From: an uncultured Pelagibacteraceae bacterium
GTDB lineage: Bacteria; Pseudomonadota; Alphaproteobacteria; Pelagibacterales; Pelagibacteraceae
Direction: 5' to 3'
Assembly: GCA_902609685.1 (NCBI GenBank)
Contig: CACLSR010000004.1
Span: 1 to 64,000, forward strand
DNA: 64,000 bases
Within the stretch, counting starts at the first letter, position 1, and each line of letters starts with the position of its first letter. The notes under the pieces were generated by a model. That model was given only the letters and a program-made list of their open reading frames with translations. It was not told where the DNA came from and searched no databases. This document shows, piece after piece, positions 33,605-43,321 of this stretch. The position numbers and the translations under genes are program-made.

Positions 33605-34306
33605 ATGGAAGAAAAAATAAAACATAGGGTCCAAACTTATTCAGAGTCTAAAAATTCTTTATTTTATAGTCTCATAAAAAAAATCATATTAGATGCACGT
33701 GAAAAATTTTTTGACTATTTCAAAAATTTAACAGAGTATAATGATAATAAATCTTTATTAGATATAGGAACAACACCTTCACTTGATAGTGAACAAAACG
33801 TAATTTTAGAGAAAATCAAAAATAACAAAAACATTACATGTTTATCAGATCAGGATTGTAGTATTTTAGAAAAAAAATATCCGAATATTAAAAATTTTAT
33901 AGTTGGAGACGGCACAAACACTAATTTTAAAGATATGTCATTTGATATTGTACATTCAAATGCAACGATAGAGCATGTCGGATCATACAATGATCAAATT
34001 TCTTTTATAAAAGAAGCTTCTAGAATATCTAAAAATCATGTTTTTATTCAAACTCCAAATAGATTTTATCCAATAGATTTTCATACTAACTTACCTCTTA
34101 TTCACTGGTTGCCTAAAAAAATTCATAGGAAAATATTAAAATTTATAGGATTAAATTTTTACTCAAGTGAAGAAAATTTAAACTTGTTATCTGAAAGCAA
34201 TTTAATTGATATTTGCAAAAAATTAGATATTAAAAACTTCAAAATAATTAAACATAAGCTTCTTTTTATGACTTCAAATTTAATATTGGTAATTACAAAA
34301 TCCTGA
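33605..34306 (+). CDS. class I SAM-dependent methyltransferase
   Basis: SLLDIGTTPS, FDIVHSNATIEHVGS. Confidence 0.8.
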   Translation: MEEKIKHRVQTYSESKNSLFYSLIKKIILDAREKFFDYFKNLTEYNDNKSLLDIGTTPSLDSEQNVILEKIKNNKNITCLSDQDCSILEKKYPNIKNFIVGDGTNTNFKDMSFDIVHSNATIEHVGSYNDQISFIKEASRISKNHVFIQTPNRFYPIDFHTNLPLIHWLPKKIHRKILKFIGLNFYSSEENLNLLSESNLIDICKKLDIKNFKIIKHKLLFMTSNLILVITKS

Positions 34307-34313
34307 TAAATTT

Positions 34314-34430
34314 ATGCAAACATTAATTCTATTAGCTTTGGTAATTGTTATTGGGTGGATATTATTTAGACCTATAACTAAAAGAGAACTTGATAGATAT
34401 AATGATAAAAACTGGCCTGATTTAAATTAA
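34314..34430 (+). CDS. single-TM microprotein, 38 aa
   Basis: MQTLILLALVIVIGWILFRPITKRELDRYNDKNWPDLN; not in ORF track; convergent 4-nt overlap with carbamoyltransferase. Confidence 0.5.
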   Translation: MQTLILLALVIVIGWILFRPITKRELDRYNDKNWPDLN

Positions 34431-36262
34431 TCTAATTCAAATTCCTTAGTGTAATCTTTTTTAAGACTAGGGTCTTGTTTAGATTTATCCAAAATACAAT
34501 TACCTATAACTAAATAATCTAAATCTGTCCCCATAAAGCAATTAAAAGCATTAGTTGGGGAATTTACTATCGGTTCTCCCCTCACATTAAAAGAAGTATT
34601 TATTATTACCGGGCAACCAGTCTTTTCTTTAAACTTTGAAATTAAATCATGATAAGGTTTATTATTTTGTTTGGTAACAGTTTGTATTCTTGAAGAGTAA
34701 TCAACATGAGTTACGGCTGGTATTTCTGACCTTTTAATATTTAATTTATCTATACCAAAGAGTTTTTTTTGTTCCTCATTCATTTCAATTTTTTTATTAG
34801 AATTGACATTTGCTACTAACAACATGTACGGGCTATCTGTATCTATGTCAAACCACTCTGATAAATCTTCTCTTAAAACTGAAGGAGCGAAAGGTCTAAA
34901 GCTTTCTCTATATTTTACTTTTAAATTCAAATTTTTTTGCATTTTATCAGATCTTGGATCACCTAAAATAGACCTACCACCTAAAGCTCTAGGACCAAAT
35001 TCCATTCTTCCTTGAAACCATCCTACAGCTTTTTGTTGAGATAAAAAATCTGAAGTTTCGTTTATTAAGTCTTCATAACTTAGAATTTCAAAATTTGCTC
35101 CTAGAGATTTTAATTCTTTTTCAATTTCTACTTGAGAAAATTCTGGCCCCAGATAAGAACCATTCATATCATCATTTGGATTAACATATCTTTTATTTTT
35201 CTTTTCAATGTGCCAAAATGCTAAAGCAGCTCCTAAAGAACCACCTGCATCTCCAGCAGCAGGTTGTACCCAAATATTATCAAAAATGTTTTCTTGATGA
35301 ATTTTTCCATTAGCAACACAATTTAATGCTACTCCGCCTGCTAAACACAAATTTTTTATCTTATATTCTCTTTGTGCAGATTTAGCTAAATTGATCATTA
35401 TCTCTTCTGTTACCTTTTGTATCGATGCAGCTATATCCATATGAAATTGGGTTATTTCATCAGTTTGAGGATTTCGAGGTTTTTGGCCAAATAAATCATT
35501 AAATTTGTTATTGGTCATTGTAAGTCCAGTTGCGTAATTGAAATATCTTTGATCAAGTCTAAAGGTTCCGTCGTCTTTAATGTCAATGATTTGTTTAACT
35601 TTATCTAGGTACTTTGGAGTTCCATAGGGTGCTAATCCCATCAATTTATATTCACCACTATTTACTTTAAATCCTATATAATAAGTAAATGCAGAATAAA
35701 GCAGTCCAAGAGAATGCGGGAAATGTATTTCTTTTTTAATTTCTAAGTTATTATTCTTGCCAATAGCCAATGTGGTTGTTGCCCATTCACCTACACCGTC
35801 AGCTGTTAAAATTATTGCCTCATTAAAAGGTGAGGGAAAATAAGCACTAGCTGCATGACTATAATGATGTTCAGAAAATTTTATTCTTTCAATATCAATA
35901 AAGTTTTCATCATGTTTCTTTAGTTTATCAAAAAGAAATTTTTTTTGAAATAATTTTTCTCTTAACCACAACGGTACAGACATACAAAAAGATTTGAAAC
36001 CTGATGGAGCAAATGCCATATAAGTTTCAATTAATCTTTCAAATTTTAGAAAAGGTTTTTCAAAAAAAACTACTTGATCAACCTGATTTAATTTCAAACT
36101 AGCAAATTTTAAAACAAACTCTACAGCATTATACGGATAACTTGGATCGTGTTTTTTTCTAGTAAACCTTTCTTCCTGAGCAGCGGCTATTATTTTTCCA
36201 TCTATCAAAATACAGGCTGCACTATCGTGATAAAATGCAGAAATTCCCAATATAGAAGTCAC
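34427..36262 (-). CDS. carbamoyltransferase (NodU/TobZ/CmcH family)
   Basis: GISAFYHDSAACIL, EERFTRKKHD, HHYSHAASAYFPSPF, GRMEFGPRALGGRSILGDPR, INTSFNVRGEPIV. Confidence 0.96.
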   Translation of the reverse strand: MTSILGISAFYHDSAACILIDGKIIAAAQEERFTRKKHDPSYPYNAVEFVLKFASLKLNQVDQVVFFEKPFLKFERLIETYMAFAPSGFKSFCMSVPLWLREKLFQKKFLFDKLKKHDENFIDIERIKFSEHHYSHAASAYFPSPFNEAIILTADGVGEWATTTLAIGKNNNLEIKKEIHFPHSLGLLYSAFTYYIGFKVNSGEYKLMGLAPYGTPKYLDKVKQIIDIKDDGTFRLDQRYFNYATGLTMTNNKFNDLFGQKPRNPQTDEITQFHMDIAASIQKVTEEIMINLAKSAQREYKIKNLCLAGGVALNCVANGKIHQENIFDNIWVQPAAGDAGGSLGAALAFWHIEKKNKRYVNPNDDMNGSYLGPEFSQVEIEKELKSLGANFEILSYEDLINETSDFLSQQKAVGWFQGRMEFGPRALGGRSILGDPRSDKMQKNLNLKVKYRESFRPFAPSVLREDLSEWFDIDTDSPYMLLVANVNSNKKIEMNEEQKKLFGIDKLNIKRSEIPAVTHVDYSSRIQTVTKQNNKPYHDLISKFKEKTGCPVIINTSFNVRGEPIVNSPTNAFNCFMGTDLDYLVIGNCILDKSKQDPSLKKDYTKEFELD

Positions 36263-36263
36263 T

Positions 36264-36416
36264 TTAAAAAATAGTGTAAATAAATGGAGCTACTGCTGAG
36301 CCCTGACTTAAAACTATTATTATTCCAAACAATGCAAGAATTAAAAAAATAGGTATTAACCAATATTTCTTTCTATATCTCAAAAATTCAATAAATTCTT
36401 TAATAAAACTCAACAT
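36264..36416 (-). CDS. DUF5989-type small membrane protein, 50 aa
   Basis: Read from sequence: MLSFIKEFIEFLRYRKKYWLIPIFLILALFGIIIVLSQGSAVAPFIYTIF; QGSAVAPFIYT.F ending; sits between carbamoyltransferase and SxtJ-like genes; absent from ORF track. Confidence 0.82.
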   Translation of the reverse strand: MLSFIKEFIEFLRYRKKYWLIPIFLILALFGIIIVLSQGSAVAPFIYTIF

Positions 36417-36793
36417 CAGTATTGTTTATCCATCGAACCAAGTTTTGTTTCTCTTTTAATCCAATAAGAATTTCTTTTTTTTGAAAAATTTATATTCAAT
36501 AGATCTTTTTTAAAAACCCTCACAATTAAACTTAAAGGTGTCAATATTAAAAAGAAGATAATAAACATAATTATGGGAGAAATGAAATGTCCAAGTATTT
36601 CACCAAATCTTATCCATTTTTCATTTAAAGGCTTTAGTAATGAGGGGTTTGTTAGAGATATCAATAATAATATTGTAGCAATTAATAATGACCATAGTCT
36701 TATAGGATTTGATGTCAATAATGGCCATAAAGCAATTATCAAAAAAATTATAAAAAATAAAAAACCAAATTTTTTTTCAGAGGAAATTTTCAT
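36416..36793 (-). CDS. SxtJ-like membrane protein
   Basis: 125 aa with TM segments; RFGEILGHFISPIIMFIIFFLILTPLSLIVRVFKKDLL; operon with carbamoyltransferase. Confidence 0.8.
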   Translation of the reverse strand: MKISSEKKFGFLFFIIFLIIALWPLLTSNPIRLWSLLIATILLLISLTNPSLLKPLNEKWIRFGEILGHFISPIIMFIIFFLILTPLSLIVRVFKKDLLNINFSKKRNSYWIKRETKLGSMDKQY

Positions 36794-36837
36794 AAATAGT
36801 AATATATATATAAGTCTTATATATTATACAAAAATAT

Positions 36838-37995
36838 ATGTTAAAAAGAGTCAGCTTCATAATAATTTTAAACATAATCTTACTAACTTTGATTGAATTA
36901 AGCGTTAGATTATTATTAAAAATTAATAACCTGCCATTAGTTTATAAAACCAGTAATATTGGAGATAACAAATATGATTTTTTAACAGGGTATTATAACC
37001 TGCCTAATCAAAAAGAATTTTTTGAAAAAAATAATTATTTTCAGGCAACAGATAAATATGGTTTTCACATAGATGGTAAAAGAAGCCCCAGCAACTTAGA
37101 GGAAAAAGAAGAGAGCGAATTTAGAATTTTTATAATTGGGGGTTCCACGGTACAAGGCCAAAATTTACAAAATAAATTTGATCCAATTTCTGCTAGAATA
37201 GAAAAAAAATTAAACGAAAAATTAAATTACAAAAAAAAATTTCTTGTTATAAACGCAGGATCAACAAGTTTTATCTCCTCCCAAGAGTTAAGTATGACTC
37301 AAAATAGAATTATGTATAGCTTTAAACCTGATTTGATAATTGTCTTGAATGGTACAAATGATAGCACACAAGGACTTGGTAAAGATTTTTATTTATCAAA
37401 TAGTCATGCTTATCAAAGAAATTTTTACTTTAATGTAAATAAAAACTCAAAAAGTTTTTTTTATTTTTTTGATGATTTATTATCAAAGAATATATCAACT
37501 TATTTTCTTTTCAAAAAAATTATAGAAAAAACTACTGGAGTTTTTTTATTTGAGAAGAATGAAAGACTTTACTCGAAAATTTCTAACTCAATAGAAAAAA
37601 AAGTTTATAGATATTTGTTCAATATAAAAATTTTATCAAACATTTCTCGTAAAGAGACACCAATTATGGTTTATTTTCAACCTCAAATGTTACCAAGAAA
37701 TTTTTCTAAACTATCTGATGCTGACAAATTAATTTACAAAAACCATCAAAAAACAAATCCAAATTATTTCAAAGATAAACAATTTTTTTTTGAAAAAGTT
37801 TCACAAGAAATTAAAAATGATATTAATTTTAAAAATTTAAACTTCTATTTTAATGATATTAGTAGAATATTAGAAAATAATGAACATTATGATACCTATT
37901 ATTCTGATCATGTTCACTACAACTCTTTATCAAGAGACATAATATCAGAAAGGATAGTCAAAGATATCGTAAGAGAAATTCTAAAAAAAAATTAA
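36838..37995 (+). CDS. SGNH/GDSL-type hydrolase, membrane-anchored
   Basis: N-terminal TM; IIGGSTVQGQ (block I), NAGSTSF, IIVLNGTNDS (block III-like), YYSDHVHYNSL (C-terminal D..H). Confidence 0.78.
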   Translation: MLKRVSFIIILNIILLTLIELSVRLLLKINNLPLVYKTSNIGDNKYDFLTGYYNLPNQKEFFEKNNYFQATDKYGFHIDGKRSPSNLEEKEESEFRIFIIGGSTVQGQNLQNKFDPISARIEKKLNEKLNYKKKFLVINAGSTSFISSQELSMTQNRIMYSFKPDLIIVLNGTNDSTQGLGKDFYLSNSHAYQRNFYFNVNKNSKSFFYFFDDLLSKNISTYFLFKKIIEKTTGVFLFEKNERLYSKISNSIEKKVYRYLFNIKILSNISRKETPIMVYFQPQMLPRNFSKLSDADKLIYKNHQKTNPNYFKDKQFFFEKVSQEIKNDINFKNLNFYFNDISRILENNEHYDTYYSDHVHYNSLSRDIISERIVKDIVREILKKN

Positions 37996-37996
37996 T

Positions 37997-38689
37997 TTAA
38001 ATTGTGAAATTAAAAAATTTAAATATATAAGGATTTATTTTGTACCTTAAATTTCCAAAAAAATAATTTTTTTTTTCCGCTTTATAAACTTCTTTTATTC
38101 TATTACTGTTAAGATTATAAACTAAAGCTAAACGATTATTAATACCGTCACCTTCGTAAGCATGCCATGTTTCTCTTTCTCTTCTTGAAAAAAAAACTGC
38201 CCTATTTTGTTTCCAACTTATAGTTTTTTTTTCTTTACCTTTTTTATCATTACTAAAAATAGTTCCTTTATTTTGTTCTGGATGAATGTAAATTACTCCA
38301 GACAGAAGTTTATTTGGAGTATCATCATGAAAAGGAAATCTAGCATTCTTATTAGTAACTATTATTACAAAATCGGAATAATCATATAATTTTACTTTTT
38401 CTGGACAAAGTTCTTTTAAAATATTAATTGCTTTATCATGATATTTGTTAAGACTTAGAAGAAGATTGTTATCAATTGAAGACTCTAAAATTTTATCACC
38501 AACTATCTTGCCATGATAAATTGCAAATTTTTTATTAGAGCTTGTATGAATTTTCAATTTTTTAATTTTCTCGTAGTCTTCTTTTTCAAGAAAATCATCA
38601 ATCACTTTTATTTTATAATTTAATTTTTCAATGTTCATTATTTTCTTTTGAATTCTCATTGATTTGTAAAGTTTCATTAGTATAATCAA
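37997..38689 (-). CDS. 2OG-Fe(II) oxygenase-like protein
   Basis: FPFHDDTPNKLLSGVIYIHPE (HxD) ... ETWHAYEGDGINNRLALVYNL (distal H and R); likely start at 38638. Confidence 0.72.
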   Translation of the reverse strand: MIILMKLYKSMRIQKKIMNIEKLNYKIKVIDDFLEKEDYEKIKKLKIHTSSNKKFAIYHGKIVGDKILESSIDNNLLLSLNKYHDKAINILKELCPEKVKLYDYSDFVIIVTNKNARFPFHDDTPNKLLSGVIYIHPEQNKGTIFSNDKKGKEKKTISWKQNRAVFFSRRERETWHAYEGDGINNRLALVYNLNSNRIKEVYKAEKKNYFFGNLRYKINPYIFKFFNFTI

Positions 38690-38747
38690 ACCTGTTAAAG
38701 GTATTTTTATTTTCTTTTTTTAATATATAATCGTACCAATCTCTCAT
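38628..38747 (-). pseudogene. short ORF MRDWYDYILKKENKNTFNRFDYTNETLQINENSKENNEH; possible decayed gene remnant
   Basis: Overlaps 2OG oxygenase 5' end; upstream bases continue protein-like in another frame. Confidence 0.25.
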
Positions 38748-38846
38748 AAATTTTCTCAAGTTTTCTGGAAGTAAAAACTTTATAGTTTAAATCATCAAAC
38801 TTCATCAAAAAATTTAGCAAATGATTATGGGTTTTTTATTCAATTC

Positions 38847-40631
38847 TTAAGAATTTAATGAAGTCTGTTTTTTCATATCTTCTTTTTTAATACCGGCTAC
38901 TCTTACTGGTTTTTTCATAGCATCTCTTCTAAAAGGTTCACCTAGCTCTTGATTTAGAATTACTTCTATAAATGTAGTAACACCTTTTTTTTGATCCTCA
39001 CAAGATTGTTTAATTGCTACAGTTGTCTCTTCCATAGATTTAACTGTAACACCTTTTAAACCACAAGCATCAGCAACTTTTGCATAACTTAGCTCTGGAT
39101 CTAACTCTGTTCCAACAAAATTATTATCAAACCAAAGGGTTGTATTTCTTTTTTCTGCACCCCATTGGTAATTTCTAAAAATCACCATTGTTATTGCTGG
39201 CCATTCTTCTCTAGCGCATGAACTCATCTCGTTCATACTAATTCCAAATGCACCATCTCCTGCAAAACCAATGACTGGTGTATCAGGGCAACCTATCTTT
39301 GCACCCAAGATCGATGGAAAACCATAACCACAAGGACCAAATAAACCTGGCGCTAAATATTTTCTTGGCTTTTCAAATGTTGGATAAGCATTACCAATTG
39401 CACAATTATTTCCAATATCACTTGATATAATTACATCCTCAGGCATACCAGCTTGAATAGCCCTCCAAGCTTGTCTTGGTGACATTCTATCTGCGTCTCT
39501 TTCTCTAGCTTCTTTATTCCAAACTGTTCCCTCATCGTCATCTTCATGATCTAAACTTGATAATTTTTGTAACCATGCTGATTTTGTTTGGTGAATTAAA
39601 TCTTTTCTTTTTTGTCTATCCGTATCGCCTGCATTTGGAGTCAATTTTTCGAATATTTGTGTTGCAACTAATTTTGCATCACCACTAATTCCAACTGTAA
39701 CTTTTTTAGTTAATCCAATTCTATCTGGATTCATATCGACTTGAATTATACTTGCTTTTTTTGGCCAATAATCAATTCCATAACCTGGTAGAGTTGAAAA
39801 AGGATTTAATCTTGTTCCTAAAGCTAAAACGACATCAGCTTTAGAAATTAATTCCATCGCAGCTTTTGATCCATTGTATCCTAATGGCCCAACTGCTAAA
39901 GGATGACTTCCTGGAAAACTATCATTGTGTTGATATCCTGAGCAAACAGGTGCATCAAGTTTTTCAGCAAGTTTTTTAGTTTCCTCAATTGCACCACCAA
40001 TAACTACACCTGCTCCAGATAAAATAACTGGAAATTTTGCTTTAGATAATAAATCTGCTGCCTTAGCAATTGCTTCAGCACCTCCACCTTGTCTTTCTAA
40101 CCTGACGATTGGAGGAAGGTCTATATCAATCACTTGACACCAATAATCTCTTGGAACGTTTATTTGTGCTGGCGCTGAACCTCTTATAGCTTTTTCAATA
40201 ACTCTATTTAAAACTTCAGCCATTCTTGATGGGTCTCTTACTTCTTCTTGATAACAAACCATATCTTTAAATAAATTCATTTGTTCTACTTCTTGAAAAC
40301 CACCTTGCCCCATAGTTTTATTTGCAGCTTGTGGTGTTACTAATAATAATGGTGTGTGGTTCCAATAAGCAGTTTTAATCGGTGTTACTAATCCAGTTAT
40401 ACCTGGACCATTCTGAGCAATAACCATTGACATTTTCCCTGTGGCTCTTGTGTAACCATCTGCAATCAAACCACCGTTTGTTTCGTGTGCTACATCCCAA
40501 AAAGTAATTCCAGCGTCTGGGAAAATATCAGATATAGGCATGAACGCAGAACCAATAATTCCAAAAGCGTGTTCAATACCATGCATTTGTAAAACTTTTA
40601 CAAAAGCTTCCTCTGTTGTCATTTTAGTCAT
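38847..40631 (-). CDS. xsc: sulfoacetaldehyde acetyltransferase
   Basis: ThDP enzyme of Xsc type: HGIEHAFGIIGSAFMPISDIFPDAGITFWDVAHETNGGLIADGYTRATGKMSMVIAQNGPG; adjacent to suyAB. Confidence 0.92.
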   Translation of the reverse strand: MTKMTTEEAFVKVLQMHGIEHAFGIIGSAFMPISDIFPDAGITFWDVAHETNGGLIADGYTRATGKMSMVIAQNGPGITGLVTPIKTAYWNHTPLLLVTPQAANKTMGQGGFQEVEQMNLFKDMVCYQEEVRDPSRMAEVLNRVIEKAIRGSAPAQINVPRDYWCQVIDIDLPPIVRLERQGGGAEAIAKAADLLSKAKFPVILSGAGVVIGGAIEETKKLAEKLDAPVCSGYQHNDSFPGSHPLAVGPLGYNGSKAAMELISKADVVLALGTRLNPFSTLPGYGIDYWPKKASIIQVDMNPDRIGLTKKVTVGISGDAKLVATQIFEKLTPNAGDTDRQKRKDLIHQTKSAWLQKLSSLDHEDDDEGTVWNKEARERDADRMSPRQAWRAIQAGMPEDVIISSDIGNNCAIGNAYPTFEKPRKYLAPGLFGPCGYGFPSILGAKIGCPDTPVIGFAGDGAFGISMNEMSSCAREEWPAITMVIFRNYQWGAEKRNTTLWFDNNFVGTELDPELSYAKVADACGLKGVTVKSMEETTVAIKQSCEDQKKGVTTFIEVILNQELGEPFRRDAMKKPVRVAGIKKEDMKKQTSLNS

Positions 40632-40670
40632 TTGTAGAACCTTTCTAAATTACTTTTGAGCAAATTTTTT

Positions 40671-40691
40671 AAAAATTAATTGTTAATTTTT
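40671..40691. promoter_or_regulatory. inverted repeat AAAAATTAATTGTTAATTTTT in xsc/suyA divergent intergenic region
   Basis: 9-nt arms around TTG. Confidence 0.35.
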
Positions 40692-40746
40692 GCGATTAAT
40701 ATATAAGATTTGAGAAAATTCAAACAAACAAATCGACACTATATAT

Positions 40747-41031
40747 ATGTCAACTGATATTATAATTCACGACAAAAAAGACAATGTTGGTGTAGTTGTA
40801 ATAGAAAAAATAACTCCAAAACAGGATTGTAAATGCTGGATAATGGAGAATGACAGCTCAGTAAACATTCAATCAGCAGATGAAATTCCTCTAGGCCATA
40901 AAATTGCAATGATTGACTTAAAAGAGGGAGATACGATTTTAAAATATGGTCACGATATAGGTAAAGTAGTCAAAGCAATTAAAAAAGGTCAACATGTGCA
41001 CGTTCATAACGTCAAAACAAAAAAGTGGTAA
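40747..41031 (+). CDS. suyA: (2R)-sulfolactate sulfo-lyase subunit alpha-like (SAF domain, UxaA family)
   Basis: 94 aa SAF-type: IPLGHKIAMIDLKEGDTILKYGHDIGKVVKAIKKGQHVHVHNVKTKKW; next to suyB and xsc. Confidence 0.85.
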   Translation: MSTDIIIHDKKDNVGVVVIEKITPKQDCKCWIMENDSSVNIQSADEIPLGHKIAMIDLKEGDTILKYGHDIGKVVKAIKKGQHVHVHNVKTKKW

Positions 41032-41035
41032 TTAG

Positions 41036-42202
41036 ATGGAAATTCCAAAAAGTTTTTTAGGTTATAAAAGAGAAAATGGCAGAGCAGGAACAAGAAATCA
41101 TGTAATTATTTTACCTGTTGATGATATTTCAAACGCATGTGCTGAAGCAGTTGCAAATAATATTAAAGGAACAATAGCTCTTCCCCATTCTTATGGAAGA
41201 TTACAATTTGGAGCGGATTTAGAATTACATTTTAGAACAATGATTGGAACTGGTAGCAACCCAAATGTTGCAGCAGTAATTGTGATTGGTATTGAGCCTA
41301 AATGGACTAAAAGAATTGTCGATGGAATTGCAAAAACTGGAAAACCAGTTGAGGGTTTCCATATTGAACGTACCGGCGATATTGGAACTGTAATGAAAGC
41401 CTCAAAAAAAGCTCAAGAATTTGTTATGTGGGCTTCTGAAAAACAAAGAGAGGAATGTCCTATAAGTGATTTATGGATTTCAGTAAAATGTGGCGAGTCT
41501 GATACCACGTCTGGTTTAGCTTCCAATCCAACTGTTGGAAATTTAATGGATAAACTTGAACCACTTGGAGTTCATTTATGTTTTGGGGAAACATCGGAAC
41601 TGACAGGAGCAGAAAAAGTTTGTGCTACAAGAGGTGCCACAAAAGAGGCTTCAGATAAATTTATGAAGACTTGGAGTGCCTATAACGATTTTATTTTAAA
41701 AGAAGCAACGGATGACCTTTCTGAAAGTCAGCCAACTGCTGGTAATATAGCTGGTGGTTTAACAACTATTGAAGAAAAAGCTTTTGGAAATTTTCAAAAA
41801 ATAGGAAATTGTAAATTTGTTGATGTTTTGGAACCGGCTGAAGAGCCAAAAAAAGGAAAAGGTTTATACTTTATGGATACGTCATCTGCTGCAGCAGAAT
41901 GTGTAACACTACAAGCAGCTGCAGGATTTAATATTCATTTATTCCCTACTGGTCAGGGTAATATTGTTGGTAACCCAATTGAACCAGTTATAAAATTAAC
42001 TGCAAATCCATTAACAGTTAAATCTATGGGAGAACATATTGATTGTGATGTTTCAAAAATTCTCTCGAGAGAAATAAATTTGTCTGAAGCTGGAGATGAA
42101 TTAATTAAAACTACTTTAAAAGTTGCAAATGGTAGACTCACTTGTGCTGAGGCTTTAGGTCATAGAGAATTTGTTATGACTAAGTTATACCGGAGCGCTT
42201 AA
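41036..42202 (+). CDS. suyB: (2R)-sulfolactate sulfo-lyase subunit beta-like (UxaA family)
   Basis: [39 protein letters not shown]; UxaA/SuyB family. Confidence 0.85.
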   Translation: MEIPKSFLGYKRENGRAGTRNHVIILPVDDISNACAEAVANNIKGTIALPHSYGRLQFGADLELHFRTMIGTGSNPNVAAVIVIGIEPKWTKRIVDGIAKTGKPVEGFHIERTGDIGTVMKASKKAQEFVMWASEKQREECPISDLWISVKCGESDTTSGLASNPTVGNLMDKLEPLGVHLCFGETSELTGAEKVCATRGATKEASDKFMKTWSAYNDFILKEATDDLSESQPTAGNIAGGLTTIEEKAFGNFQKIGNCKFVDVLEPAEEPKKGKGLYFMDTSSAAAECVTLQAAAGFNIHLFPTGQGNIVGNPIEPVIKLTANPLTVKSMGEHIDCDVSKILSREINLSEAGDELIKTTLKVANGRLTCAEALGHREFVMTKLYRSA

Positions 42203-42207
42203 AATTT

Positions 42208-43293
42208 TTACTTAGCTGGTTTGCTAAAGTGCTTTTTTTTTAAATCAGATAAAAATCTTCGAATAAATGCTGCAGCAACACCTAACGCTATGGCAAAAAA
42301 TATAGAAAATAAACTATATACAATTGGCATATCTTTTGAAAATTTCTGAACTAAAACTGATAATGGGGTTAAGTCTTTCTGTGTAACCTTGGTGATTCCA
42401 TTCATAGTATGATCAACAAAAAAAGTATCATACGCAATTGCAATTCCAACTATTAATAATAAAACTGCTAATAACGCTTTAAGTCCAGAACTTTCAATTG
42501 ATTGTCCAATTTTTTGACCTGTTTGTACTCCAATTATCGAACCAATAACCAACATTAAAACTAAAATTAAATCTATAGATCCATAATTGAATGCATGTAA
42601 AAACGTTACGATGACACTTACAAAAATAGTTATAAACAAAGAAGTTCCAGGAACTAATTTAGTCGGCATACCTATTATATAAATCATGGCAGGTACTAGT
42701 ATGAAAGCTCCTCCTATACCCATAATCGCTGCTATAAAACCTACAAATAAACCAATGATAATTGGTGTGAATGCACTCTCATATAATTTTGATTTAGGAA
42801 ATCTCATCCTAAATGGAAGACCATGTATCCAATAATGAACGTGTAATTTTCGTTTTACAATAGTATTTTTTCTAGCCTTATCAATCTCACCAAGACTTTC
42901 AACAAGCATTAAAGTTCCAATGATTGCCAAGATATACATATAAGCAAGTGAGATAACAGTATCTATTTTGCCAATGTCTTTAAAATATGTGAATGTATAA
43001 ATTCCAATAATAGTTCCTATTGCACCACCAATCACAATCATAAAACCCATTTTATAATCCAATGTATTTTTAAGATAATGAGTAGTAGATCCAGAAACAG
43101 AGGTAGCTAAAATGTTATTTGCTTCATTGGCAACAGCATAAGCTGGTGGAACTCCTAAAAAAATTAGAAAAGGTGTCATTAAAAAACCACCACCTACTCC
43201 AAATAGTCCTGATAAAATTCCAACTAAAGCACTTAATAAAATGATTTCAATAGCAGTAACATGTACTTGTGCTATTGGTAAAAATACTTCCAT
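42208..43293 (-). CDS. TauE/SafE (TSUP) family sulfite/sulfonate exporter-like permease
   Basis: LVGILSGLFGVGGGFLMTPFLIFLGVPPAYAVANEANNI; repeated AAIMGIGGAFILVPAMIYIIGMPTKLVPGTSLF. Confidence 0.9.
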   Translation of the reverse strand: MEVFLPIAQVHVTAIEIILLSALVGILSGLFGVGGGFLMTPFLIFLGVPPAYAVANEANNILATSVSGSTTHYLKNTLDYKMGFMIVIGGAIGTIIGIYTFTYFKDIGKIDTVISLAYMYILAIIGTLMLVESLGEIDKARKNTIVKRKLHVHYWIHGLPFRMRFPKSKLYESAFTPIIIGLFVGFIAAIMGIGGAFILVPAMIYIIGMPTKLVPGTSLFITIFVSVIVTFLHAFNYGSIDLILVLMLVIGSIIGVQTGQKIGQSIESSGLKALLAVLLLIVGIAIAYDTFFVDHTMNGITKVTQKDLTPLSVLVQKFSKDMPIVYSLFSIFFAIALGVAAAFIRRFLSDLKKKHFSKPAK

Positions 43294-43321
43294 TTAAAAT
43301 AATTAACTTTTTTAAAAAAAT

